A stretch of DNA of 15,486 nucleotides, from assembly GCA_937901085.1 (NCBI GenBank), contig CALCHQ010000068.1:1-15486 (forward strand). The letters are read 5' to 3'. Of the stretch, positions 7,462 to 13,491 are shown piece by piece (positions within the stretch are counted from its first letter, which is position 1; every line of letters begins with the position of its first letter). The DNA comes from an uncultured Verrucomicrobiales bacterium (lineage in GTDB: Bacteria; Verrucomicrobiota; Verrucomicrobiia; Verrucomicrobiales; Akkermansiaceae). The position numbers were made by a program, and so were the translations under genes. The notes beneath the pieces were generated by a model. That model was not told the DNA's origin and made no database searches. It worked only from the letters and a program-made list of their open reading frames with translations.

Positions 7462-7501
7462 CGCCGCCCGGAGTATTCCGGGCGGCGTTTCAGTCCTTTT
7501 T
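7462..7501 (+). terminator. Intrinsic terminator after the EF-hand gene
   Basis: CGCCGCCCGGA (7462-7472) pairs perfectly with TCCGGGCGGCG (7477-7487) around the loop GTAT, followed by a T-rich tract (7488-7501). The 26-base palindrome recurs at 13435-13460 with one mismatch (A7472 versus G13445). Confidence 0.8.
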
Positions 7502-7522
7502 ACAGGTGGCTTCCTGTAGTGA

Positions 7523-7557
7523 CTCCTCCGCCTGAGACGTATGCTCAGGCGGAGGAG
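7523..7557. terminator. Strong hairpin between the EF-hand gene and the ankyrin remnant
   Basis: CTCCTCCGCCTGAG (7523-7536) pairs perfectly over 14 bp with CTCAGGCGGAGGAG (7544-7557), with a 7-base loop. It lies just beyond the stop codon of the minus-strand ankyrin frame and may terminate the integrase/ankyrin transcript. U-runs are weak on both sides. Confidence 0.65.
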
Positions 7558-7562
7558 TTATC

Positions 7563-7763
7563 TTACGCGAGGTATCCTTCCAAGAGCTCCACCATATCCC
7601 TGTACCCGTTTTCACGGGCATAGTCAAGGGGAGAGAATAATGCACCCCAATAGCAGAGATTATGCTGGGATGCGCCCCGCTCCAGCAGAAGCCGGGCTGT
7701 TTCCAACTGGTGATTCAGAACAGCCTCTACCAGCGGGCGGATGCGGTCCGGGGCAATCCTGCC
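7563..7763 (-). pseudogene. Ankyrin-repeat C-terminal fragment
   Basis: About 66 codons in this frame, ending with TAA at 7565-7563, encode one and a half ankyrin-type repeats: IRPLVEAVLNHQLETARLLL, then ERGAS, and further on SPLDYARENGYRDMVELLEG. Upstream of about 7763 the same frame is just the out-of-frame reading of the integrase gene, and no ATG lies close to the repeats. The fragment overlaps the integrase 3' end by 37 bases in another frame. It could be the 3' remnant of a host ankyrin gene cut by insertion, a small gene translated from a non-ATG start by coupling to the integrase, or the C-terminal domain of the integrase lost by a one-base frameshift. The ankyrin similarity is clear; the status is not. 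Confidence 0.55.
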
Positions 7764-8746
7764 CCGTGCCAATAGGCTTCGGCATCCTTGCGCCGGGCGG
7801 GCACCATGTAGCGCGAGCGCAGAAGCGAGGTGTCGCGGTGGCCCATCTCCAGCTGCAACTCCGGTAAATTCCGGAACATGGCGGCGTGGTACGTGGCGAA
7901 CGAGTGGCGACACACATCCGGTACCCAGTGGCGGAACCCGGCTGCACGCCTCAAGGCTCGCCATCTGCGCTTCCAGTTGCGGGGGATATGTCGGTCTCGA
8001 TTGCGGATGCCCTTCACGCCACGCAGGGGAACAGCACGCCCTCCGCCCGTCTTGCTTGCGCGGGGGCGTATGATGACATGACCCTCGGCCCAGTTGATAT
8101 CCCCATCTTCGAGTCGGCTCACCTCGGTAGGTCGGATGCCGCCATAAAGCATCAGACTGAGCGAGAAGCGCATATCCCAGAACTCCGGGCGGCTGGCGGC
8201 CTCGTGCAGCTTTTCCACTTCCTTCGGAGTCAGCGGCTCGATGTGCTTTTCCTGCACGGCGGGCACCTCGATACGCGTTACGGGGTTACTGTCTGCCCAT
8301 TCCTGACGGATGCCGTAACTGAATACGCTGCTGAGTATCACGCGACCCTTGCGGTAGCTGCTGGGGCTGGAGCCGAAGGCAGCGGCCAGAACCCGCTTGC
8401 AATCAGCCGTACTCATGGAACGCAGCGGCATATCCGCCGCACCTTCTACGCGCAGGATGCGCCGGACGAAGTGGCGAAGGTCGCGGCGCGTGGTCGGACG
8501 CAGGTCCTTGCGGGCCTCCACGCTTGCCCAAGCAGCCACGCTCAGCGTCACGGTGTGCTCTGCGGCCTTCACGGCAGCCGCGCCCGCCTGAATCACCCGG
8601 CGGAGCAGAGTCACCAGCTCGGTGCGGCTTGTCCCCGTGGCTAATTCTCCCAGGGTCTCGATTGCTTCCAATGTCAGACGGGCGGCATCCGTCTCAAATA
8701 CTCCGGTGCCAGCCAACAGCGTATGCGATATACGATTTTTCTTCAT
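7727..8746 (-). CDS. Tyrosine recombinase / integrase
   Basis: The 339-residue product catalyses site-specific DNA strand exchange, probably integration and excision of the surrounding island. The N-terminal half (about 60-160) fits a SAM-like core-binding domain. The catalytic half contains the first Arg in YGGIRPTEV (R205), Lys in SKTGGGR (K232), Arg in PDVCRHSFATYH (R280), His in MGH (H303) and the nucleophile Tyr in SRYMV (Y313). The usual His of the HxxR motif is Asp here (D277). The start MKKNRISHTL at 8746 is preferred, because the candidate promoter at 8792-8820 would start RNA near 8785, downstream of the earlier ATG at 8800. The C-terminal tail after AYW (326) is odd and overlaps the ankyrin fragment. 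Family is secure; target site unknown. Confidence 0.9.
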   Translation of the reverse strand: MKKNRISHTLLAGTGVFETDAARLTLEAIETLGELATGTSRTELVTLLRRVIQAGAAAVKAAEHTVTLSVAAWASVEARKDLRPTTRRDLRHFVRRILRVEGAADMPLRSMSTADCKRVLAAAFGSSPSSYRKGRVILSSVFSYGIRQEWADSNPVTRIEVPAVQEKHIEPLTPKEVEKLHEAASRPEFWDMRFSLSLMLYGGIRPTEVSRLEDGDINWAEGHVIIRPRASKTGGGRAVPLRGVKGIRNRDRHIPRNWKRRWRALRRAAGFRHWVPDVCRHSFATYHAAMFRNLPELQLEMGHRDTSLLRSRYMVPARRKDAEAYWHGAGLPRTASARW

Positions 8747-8791
8747 GATGGACAAATGGGGGTCTTCTTTGCTAATACTGTTGTCAAAATA

Positions 8792-8820
8792 AAAATACAT
8801 TGCAGACAATTTGCAGACAA
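8792..8820 (-). promoter_or_regulatory. Candidate integrase promoter
   Basis: On the minus strand, TTGTCT (8820-8815) is followed after exactly 17 bases by TATTTT (8797-8792). The -35 box lies within the phased repeat at 8800-8834, so a repeat-binding protein would compete with RNA polymerase. The match is moderate. Confidence 0.4.
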
Positions 8821-8834
8821 TTTTTCTACAATTT
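8800..8834. repeat. Three phased copies of ACAATTT with 11-bp period
   Basis: The 11-mer TTGCAGACAAT occurs twice in tandem (8800-8810 and 8811-8821). The heptamer ACAATTT occurs three times exactly 11 bases apart (8806-8812, 8817-8823, 8828-8834), about one helical turn each. The array lies directly upstream of the integrase gene. It may be an operator or recombinase arm-type sites. The region is AT-rich, so chance is not fully excluded. Confidence 0.6.
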
Positions 8835-8967
8835 ACGATACTTTTCCGGGATTAAAGCAACTGCCTGTATCGAGTTCTACAGAAAAGTCTTTTTTCTATA
8901 AGCTCTTGATACTATGAATAACCGTAAGGTGTATTCTTTAGCAATCCTGTAGACTACGAAAAAAGTT

Positions 8968-9321
8968 ATGAACCAGAAAAAATCGAATCAGCAATTAACC
9001 AATCACGATTTCAACTTTGAAGGAGGTGCAAAATTAAGCAAAATGGGAGCTTCGTGGTTTATTTCATATCTTTACCATATTAAAGTTGACCCTGAACACC
9101 AAAATTGGGCAATCCTGAAAACACATGGGAGCCGCCGCAGCGTTTTTGAACAAACAGAAAAAGAATACACTACAAAGAGTGTTCCGATGCACGTTCACTA
9201 TGTAAAACAGATCTGTTCTATGTCGGCCAGTCGCCTTTCTACCAACCGTATACAAATACCCGGTAATCGAGTGATTGATATGGCAAAGGAGCTTCTTTCC
9301 CGCATGAATCCACATCAGTAA
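8968..9321 (+). CDS. Hypothetical 117-residue protein
   Basis: I do not recognise this protein. It is basic and soluble, with no signal peptide or membrane segment, a single cysteine (in KQICSMS) and an N-terminus rich in Asn, Gln and Lys. The ATG at 8968 follows an A-rich stretch without a clear Shine-Dalgarno sequence. It is divergent from the integrase gene and ends 85 bases before the RiPP precursor, on the same strand. It could be a regulator or accessory protein of the cluster or unrelated island cargo; nothing in the sequence decides this. A minus-strand frame of similar length covers the same bases (9064-9408), but the plus-strand frame fits the orientation of the following genes better. 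Coding status is likely but not certain. Confidence 0.5.
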   Translation: MNQKKSNQQLTNHDFNFEGGAKLSKMGASWFISYLYHIKVDPEHQNWAILKTHGSRRSVFEQTEKEYTTKSVPMHVHYVKQICSMSASRLSTNRIQIPGNRVIDMAKELLSRMNPHQ

Positions 9322-9406
9322 GTGTGAACCTCTATCCATCTTCCCACCTTGTGAGAAGCAGGCTTCTGCCTGATATTCATAATCCATAAACAAATAGAAG
9401 AAAAAC

Positions 9407-9544
9407 ATGAGCTATAAGAAACCCGTAATTGTTGCCTCCAGCGAGGCTACTCAGTCCTATGTCGCTGGCTGCCCGACTAATGAGCTTAAAGCCCCATATT
9501 GCTATCTCCCTAACTCTCACTGCATGTGTGGTCCTCTGAACTAA
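9407..9544 (+). CDS. RiPP precursor peptide, 45 residues with four cysteines
   Basis: This short gene begins MSYKKPVIVASSEATQSYVA and continues with GCPTNE; cysteines are at 22, 32, 39 and 41. The N-terminal 20 or so residues lack Cys and look like a leader (charged start, then a beta-prone PVIVAS segment suited to binding a PqqD-like domain). The C-terminal part, with the segments APYCYLPN and HCMCGPLN, looks like a modifiable core. It stands 127 bases before the first of two radical SAM/SPASM genes and is followed by a hairpin, the usual order for a precursor and its maturases. An A-rich stretch (AGAAGAAAAAC) precedes the ATG. Neither the cleavage site nor the modification is visible in the sequence. 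The VAG-Cys junction (19-22) is one possible cut site. I cannot assign a named precursor family. Confidence 0.8.
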   Translation: MSYKKPVIVASSEATQSYVAGCPTNELKAPYCYLPNSHCMCGPLN

Positions 9545-9560
9545 GCTAACCCCATTCTAC

Positions 9561-9591
9561 GCGTCAGGTGGGATTATGACCCGCCTGACGC
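9561..9591 (+). terminator. Hairpin between precursor and first maturase, possible attenuator
   Basis: GCGTCAGGTGGG (9561-9572) pairs with CCCGCCTGACGC (9580-9591) over 12 bp with one G-U pair and a 7-base loop. It begins 16 bases after the precursor stop codon and lacks a following U-run. It may stabilise the short precursor mRNA or allow partial read-through, giving more precursor than enzyme. Confidence 0.6.
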
Positions 9592-9671
9592 TCCAGTCAA
9601 GACACGGCACTTCACCACCTCGACACAAACTGAAACCTTCATCTAATAAATGTGGCAAATACACTTCTAAC

Positions 9672-11030
9672 ATGATGAAATTTGCCCTGGATAAACACAC
9701 CTACCTTCGCCATGCGGGAGAGGAGTCTCTTCTCTGGAATAAGCGTACCTATGCCTGCCGTATTCTGAAAGATGCCAAGCCTTTTTTGCAGCCTATTGAA
9801 CAAGGAGAGAACAGGAGTCTGGATGAAATTGTGACAGAGGTGGCACAGGTATTCAATCTATTGCCACAGGAAGTGGCAGATGATGTGCAGAACTTTTACA
9901 TAGAACTGGCAATGGCCAGTTTCTTGAATCTTGATTGCACTGAGACTGAGGTTGTGCCAGGCGTGTTGGATTCAAAATCAACGGGAGAGAGACAGGAGAA
10001 TGAGGAAGATAAGGAACAACCCTTTCCTGTTGGTTCCTTCTACGAACATCATGGTTTGCCCTGCTCTCTACATATTGATTTGACAAATGCCTGTACAGAG
10101 CGTTGTATTCATTGCTACATAGCAAATTATAAGCCACATTTTCTTCCATTGGAACTGGGGAAGCGTGTACTGTGGGAGTTCCGCGAAGCGTGTGGACTGA
10201 CCGTTATGTTTTCTGGGGGTGAGTGCATGCTGCACCCTCAGTTCCGGGATTTTATCCGCTTTGCCAAAGGATTAAATCTAAACTTTATTGTGATGTCCAA
10301 CCTGACGCGCTGTGATGCGGATATGGTGTCATTTTTAGCAGAAGTACAGCCGCAGTTTGTGAATGTATCGCTCTACAGCATGACGGCGGCTGAGCATGAT
10401 ACCATCACTACCATACCTGGTTCCTGGAACAAGACAATGGATGCCATATTGGCTCTGGAAAAAGCCGGTGTACCGGTGCGACTGGCTTCACCTATCATGC
10501 AGGCAAATAGACATGCGCTTCCGGCGCTGCGGGAGTTTGCCAAGTCGCACCGCATGCATCTGATACCAGACTGCGATATTTTCGGGCAGGTAGACCACGA
10601 TTGCTCGAATCAATCCTGTGCGCTTTCCCTTGCGGAAACAGAATGCGTATGGTGCGAACACCCTGATTTATTTTACAAAGCCCCGGCAGCCCCAGAACGC
10701 TGTACCCCGGAAGCCAAGGTGTGTGATATCGGTAAGCACAGCATGAATATTAACGCGGTGGGACTTTACTACCCCTGCGATGGTTGCCACGGCATTGTGC
10801 TGGGTAATGCCAATGAGGAAAGCTTTGCTGAAGTGTGGAATGGCGAGAAAATGCAGATATTGCGTGAGCTGAGAAATAGAGATTTTGGTGAGTGCGCACA
10901 TTGCGAAAATCGCCCCTGGTGCAAGGTTTGCCCCACACGTAACTTTAATGAAACAGCAGATATGTTCACCCATGCACCTGCTCGCTGCCAGGCCGCTCAG
11001 CTAAAACGGAAAATATTCAGCAACCTCTAA
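9672..11030 (+). CDS. Radical SAM/SPASM peptide maturase 1
   Basis: This 452-residue protein is a probable peptide-modifying radical SAM enzyme. Residues about 1-90 resemble a PqqD-like recognition domain that binds leader peptides (inferred from position and helix/strand pattern). The radical SAM iron-sulfur motif is CTERCIHC (C141, C145, C148), and SGGE (181-184) contacts SAM. A C-terminal SPASM domain for auxiliary clusters includes C351, G364, C369, C408, C411, C417, C420 and C439 (the group CAHCENRPWCKVC). An additional DHDCSNQSC segment (308-316) is shared with the second maturase. The start at 9672 (MMKFALDKHT) is chosen because the longer frame from 9576 begins inside the hairpin and adds a non-domain-like tail; ATG at 9675 is equally possible. 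The next maturase starts 11 bases downstream. Typical products are thioether or carbon-carbon crosslinks; which one is unknown. Confidence 0.9.
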   Translation: MMKFALDKHTYLRHAGEESLLWNKRTYACRILKDAKPFLQPIEQGENRSLDEIVTEVAQVFNLLPQEVADDVQNFYIELAMASFLNLDCTETEVVPGVLDSKSTGERQENEEDKEQPFPVGSFYEHHGLPCSLHIDLTNACTERCIHCYIANYKPHFLPLELGKRVLWEFREACGLTVMFSGGECMLHPQFRDFIRFAKGLNLNFIVMSNLTRCDADMVSFLAEVQPQFVNVSLYSMTAAEHDTITTIPGSWNKTMDAILALEKAGVPVRLASPIMQANRHALPALREFAKSHRMHLIPDCDIFGQVDHDCSNQSCALSLAETECVWCEHPDLFYKAPAAPERCTPEAKVCDIGKHSMNINAVGLYYPCDGCHGIVLGNANEESFAEVWNGEKMQILRELRNRDFGECAHCENRPWCKVCPTRNFNETADMFTHAPARCQAAQLKRKIFSNL

Positions 11031-11041
11031 TTTTTACTCTT

Positions 11042-12499
11042 ATGCTTATTCGTCTTTCTAATCGAACATTCAAACGACAGTTCGGTTCGTTCACCTATTT
11101 CTTGCATCGTCTCAATGCCAGCGACCGCGTGTTTCGTGATGCCGAGGTATTTTGTGAAAAACTGACCCGTGTACCCACGGAAAAATCTGAAATTGTGGAT
11201 TATATACTTTCCGTTTATACGGATGGAGATGCCAATGAAATTCGCCGTGATTTCGATGATTTTATAGCACTGCTCACACGTGATGGATACCTGCTGGCCG
11301 GCGAGACACCGGATGCACTGGATGCTCAGGAGCAACGTTTCACCTACAATGTGGAGAAGCCTAAGACGATAGAGCAGCGTAAACTTCCGCTGACGGCTGA
11401 TGGAGGATTTTCCAAAATCTCTCAGGACGTGCTTGGTGACTATTTCCGCGAGCACCCTACGCTCTTCTCGTTGCATATAGATATTACACAGAATTGCACG
11501 GAACGATGCCGCCATTGCTATATTCCGGAGTATAATCCATTGTACCTTTCTTATGAAAAAATATGCACTATTCTGGATGATTTCAGAGCTATGGGTGGTC
11601 TGAATGTTACTCTTTCCGGGGGTGAATGTATGATGCATCCGGATTTCACCCGCATTGTTCAAGCCATCCGTGAGCGAGATTGTACGGTGGGCGTGCTTTC
11701 AAACCTAACAATATGTACGGATGAAAAAATCCGTGTTCTACGCGAAGCAGATGCCACGGTTCAGGTGTCTCTCTACAGCATGAATCCGGAGATTCACGAT
11801 GCCGTAACTTGTCTGAAAGGTTCGTGGAGACGTACCGTAGATGCAATTATTCGCCTGCGTGCGGCGGATGTGCCGGTGCGTATTTCCTGTCCTTGCCTGC
11901 AAATCAACTATCAGGGCTACCCAGATGTCATCAAGTTTGCCGAAAGTCTCAAGATGTCGGCTCAGACGGATTTTATCATCATGGCGAAATGCGACGGCGA
12001 TTGCTCCAACCTGTGTAACCGCCTGACAATACCGCAAACCCGTGAGATTTTAGAGGATGTAATTTTGCGCGCAGTGCCAACGGAAAGTGAGTATTTTGCG
12101 GTGGGCAAGAAAGTAGAAATGCCCTCGCCGGAAGCATGGATGGCTCAGAAAGCCTGCGGCGCCGGAGTTGATTCCATATGCTTAGCAGCCAATGGAAATT
12201 TCCACCCTTGCCCGGCATTCGGAGACTATGTGGTGGGCAATGTACATCAACAATCGCTCAGAGAAGTATGGCAAAATTCTGAAAAACTGAACATTGTACG
12301 CCATGCAACAAAGGCAAAATTTCCGAAATGCGCTGTTTGCAAAGACCGAGATTACTGCTCGATTTGCTTGTGCCGGAACTACAATGAAACCGGGGATATG
12401 TTTAAGCCAGCCGAGCATTTCTGCAAGGTTGCTGAGCAAAACCACATTGTAGTGGATATGAAACACGAGATAATCCTTAAGCAGTCCCCCAAAACATAG
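11042..12499 (+). CDS. Radical SAM/SPASM peptide maturase 2
   Basis: The 485-residue product is paralogous to maturase 1. A probable PqqD-like recognition domain covers about 1-90 (SDRVFRD followed by the helix ending in LLTRDGYLL). The iron-sulfur motif is CTERCRHC (C152, C156, C159), followed by LSGGECMMHP (191-200). SPASM cysteines include C372, C380, C390, C430, C433, C439, C442, C444 and C461. The shared segments SLHID, CTERC, SGGEC, VSLYSM, DCSN and the NET-DMF tail show descent from a common ancestor, but the N-terminal domains differ markedly, as if each enzyme reads the precursor differently. It is tightly coupled: 11 bases after maturase 1, and its TAG stop overlaps the GTG start of the next gene by one base. 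It probably modifies the same precursor at a different site or step. Confidence 0.9.
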   Translation: MLIRLSNRTFKRQFGSFTYFLHRLNASDRVFRDAEVFCEKLTRVPTEKSEIVDYILSVYTDGDANEIRRDFDDFIALLTRDGYLLAGETPDALDAQEQRFTYNVEKPKTIEQRKLPLTADGGFSKISQDVLGDYFREHPTLFSLHIDITQNCTERCRHCYIPEYNPLYLSYEKICTILDDFRAMGGLNVTLSGGECMMHPDFTRIVQAIRERDCTVGVLSNLTICTDEKIRVLREADATVQVSLYSMNPEIHDAVTCLKGSWRRTVDAIIRLRAADVPVRISCPCLQINYQGYPDVIKFAESLKMSAQTDFIIMAKCDGDCSNLCNRLTIPQTREILEDVILRAVPTESEYFAVGKKVEMPSPEAWMAQKACGAGVDSICLAANGNFHPCPAFGDYVVGNVHQQSLREVWQNSEKLNIVRHATKAKFPKCAVCKDRDYCSICLCRNYNETGDMFKPAEHFCKVAEQNHIVVDMKHEIILKQSPKT

Positions 12500-13248
12500 T
12501 GTTTGATGCTCACGTCCACATGGGTTATTTCCCCCGACGGGGGAAAGATGAGCCATACTACTACTCTCCGAGGAAAATATTCGGTGCGTTAACACGTGCA
12601 GGTGTGGATGAATTCATTGTTTCCTCGACCAATGCTATATGGGACCATGAGGGGGTGAGCATGCACACAGAAGCTCGAGAAATGAAGCGATTAGCCGGGC
12701 AGAAAGCGCATATTTTCTTCTGGGTAGGGATGCGTTATCTGGAACATGATCCGGATTTATCTCGCTTACCGGAAGGTCTGTACGAAGGCTTCAAACTGCA
12801 TGGAGGAGAATCGCCCTGGCTGCGTAACCCCAAGCAGTTGATGAGAGTTTTGAGTATAGCACGAGAGTGGGCTTTCCCGGTACAAATTCATACGGGAATG
12901 AACGATAATGGTATCAGCAATACCATCGGCGAATATATGCCTTATTGCCGCTGTTTCCCTGAATTATCCATAGATCTGGCGCATGGTAAACCACATCAAG
13001 ATGTGCCTGTTGCATTGTCAGAATTACCCAATGTGTATGTTGATACGGCATTTGTCGCCCGGAATACGGTGCAGTATTGGATAGATTCCGGTGCAGATGA
13101 GCGACGAATCATGTTCGGTAGTGATTTGCCAGCTGCACAAAGGTACGAAAAAATTGGACTCTCTGCATATGTGAGGCGGGAATGTCGGAATTTTCCTTTG
13201 CAGAATATTATATCTGATAACGCAAAACGCTTCCTCGGAATACTGTAG
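12499..13248 (+). CDS. Amidohydrolase-family (COG2159-like) metal-dependent hydrolase
   Basis: The 249-residue product is a predicted TIM-barrel metal hydrolase. The metal-binding pattern is visible: HxH in FDAHVHMG (H5, H7), K99 in GFKLHGG, H131 in QIHTG, H162 in DLAHG and D209 in FGSDLP. It starts with GTG at 12499, whose G is the last base of the upstream TAG stop, so translation is probably coupled to maturase 2. Amidohydrolases act on amide or ester bonds or decarboxylate small acids; the substrate is unknown here. In this cluster it may trim the modified peptide or alter a residue, which is inference. It is shorter than many COG2159 proteins (about 280-350), with compact loops. A terminator-like hairpin lies about 180 bases downstream. 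Confidence 0.8.
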   Translation: MFDAHVHMGYFPRRGKDEPYYYSPRKIFGALTRAGVDEFIVSSTNAIWDHEGVSMHTEAREMKRLAGQKAHIFFWVGMRYLEHDPDLSRLPEGLYEGFKLHGGESPWLRNPKQLMRVLSIAREWAFPVQIHTGMNDNGISNTIGEYMPYCRCFPELSIDLAHGKPHQDVPVALSELPNVYVDTAFVARNTVQYWIDSGADERRIMFGSDLPAAQRYEKIGLSAYVRRECRNFPLQNIISDNAKRFLGIL

Positions 13249-13429
13249 CTTCTGCAAATAACACCTACCCACGGCTGCTTTGTGCCTACTTCACGGGCGC
13301 TTAACCTTTCAGAGCAAACATTTCGTATCTGGCTAATCAGACACACTGCCACTTAAAGGCTGGGATTCCGCCTCAGCGTGGCTTCATTCAGACTTTCACC
13401 TCAGAGTGCATATCGCGTCGATCGTATAT

Positions 13430-13467
13430 AAGACCGCCGCCCGGGGTATTCCGGGCGGCGGTCTTTT
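13430..13467. terminator. Bidirectional terminator between the island and ribE
   Basis: AAGACCGCCGCCCGG (13430-13444) pairs perfectly with CCGGGCGGCGGTCTT (13451-13465) over 15 bp with loop GGTATT, followed by TT. It can terminate the plus-strand RiPP operon and the minus-strand ribE transcript. Bases 13435-13460 repeat the hairpin at 7462-7487. Confidence 0.85.
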
Positions 13468-13491
13468 ATGCTGAAAAATTTATTCCGCTGA

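Larger units (their letters stand above)
7462..13460. mobile_element. Putative integrated island carrying a RiPP cluster
   Basis: The region holds a tyrosine recombinase, a broken-looking ankyrin frame, an unknown small gene and the peptide-modification cluster, between housekeeping genes on both sides. Its cargo is visibly more AT-rich than the flanks. The 26-base palindromes at 7462-7487 and 13435-13460 mark the tentative limits, but they also act as terminators and may not be attachment sites. There are no replication, conjugation or structural phage genes. The boundaries are an inference. Confidence 0.4.

Noticed and set aside
7886..8644. 252-codon plus-strand open frame
   Set aside because: It is antisense to the integrase, whose catalytic residues are visible on the other strand.
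9349..9383. Possible promoter of the precursor gene (TTGTGA and CATAAT)
   Set aside because: The spacer is 23 bases, too long for a sigma70 promoter, and no better pair was found nearby.
9064..9408. 114-codon minus-strand open frame over the hypothetical gene
   Set aside because: It overlaps the start of the RiPP precursor and is opposite to the operon direction; no family resemblance.
9576..9671. 32-codon N-terminal extension of maturase 1
   Set aside because: Its ATG lies within the loop of the hairpin at 9561-9591 and the added residues do not look like part of the recognition domain; MMKFALDKHT at 9672 is a better start.
11027..11662. 211-codon minus-strand open frame
   Set aside because: It is antisense to maturase 2, which has intact radical SAM motifs.
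13249..13491. tRNA gene or CRISPR array as an integration target
   Set aside because: No cloverleaf, no CCA-type end and no regularly spaced repeats could be seen here or elsewhere in the window.
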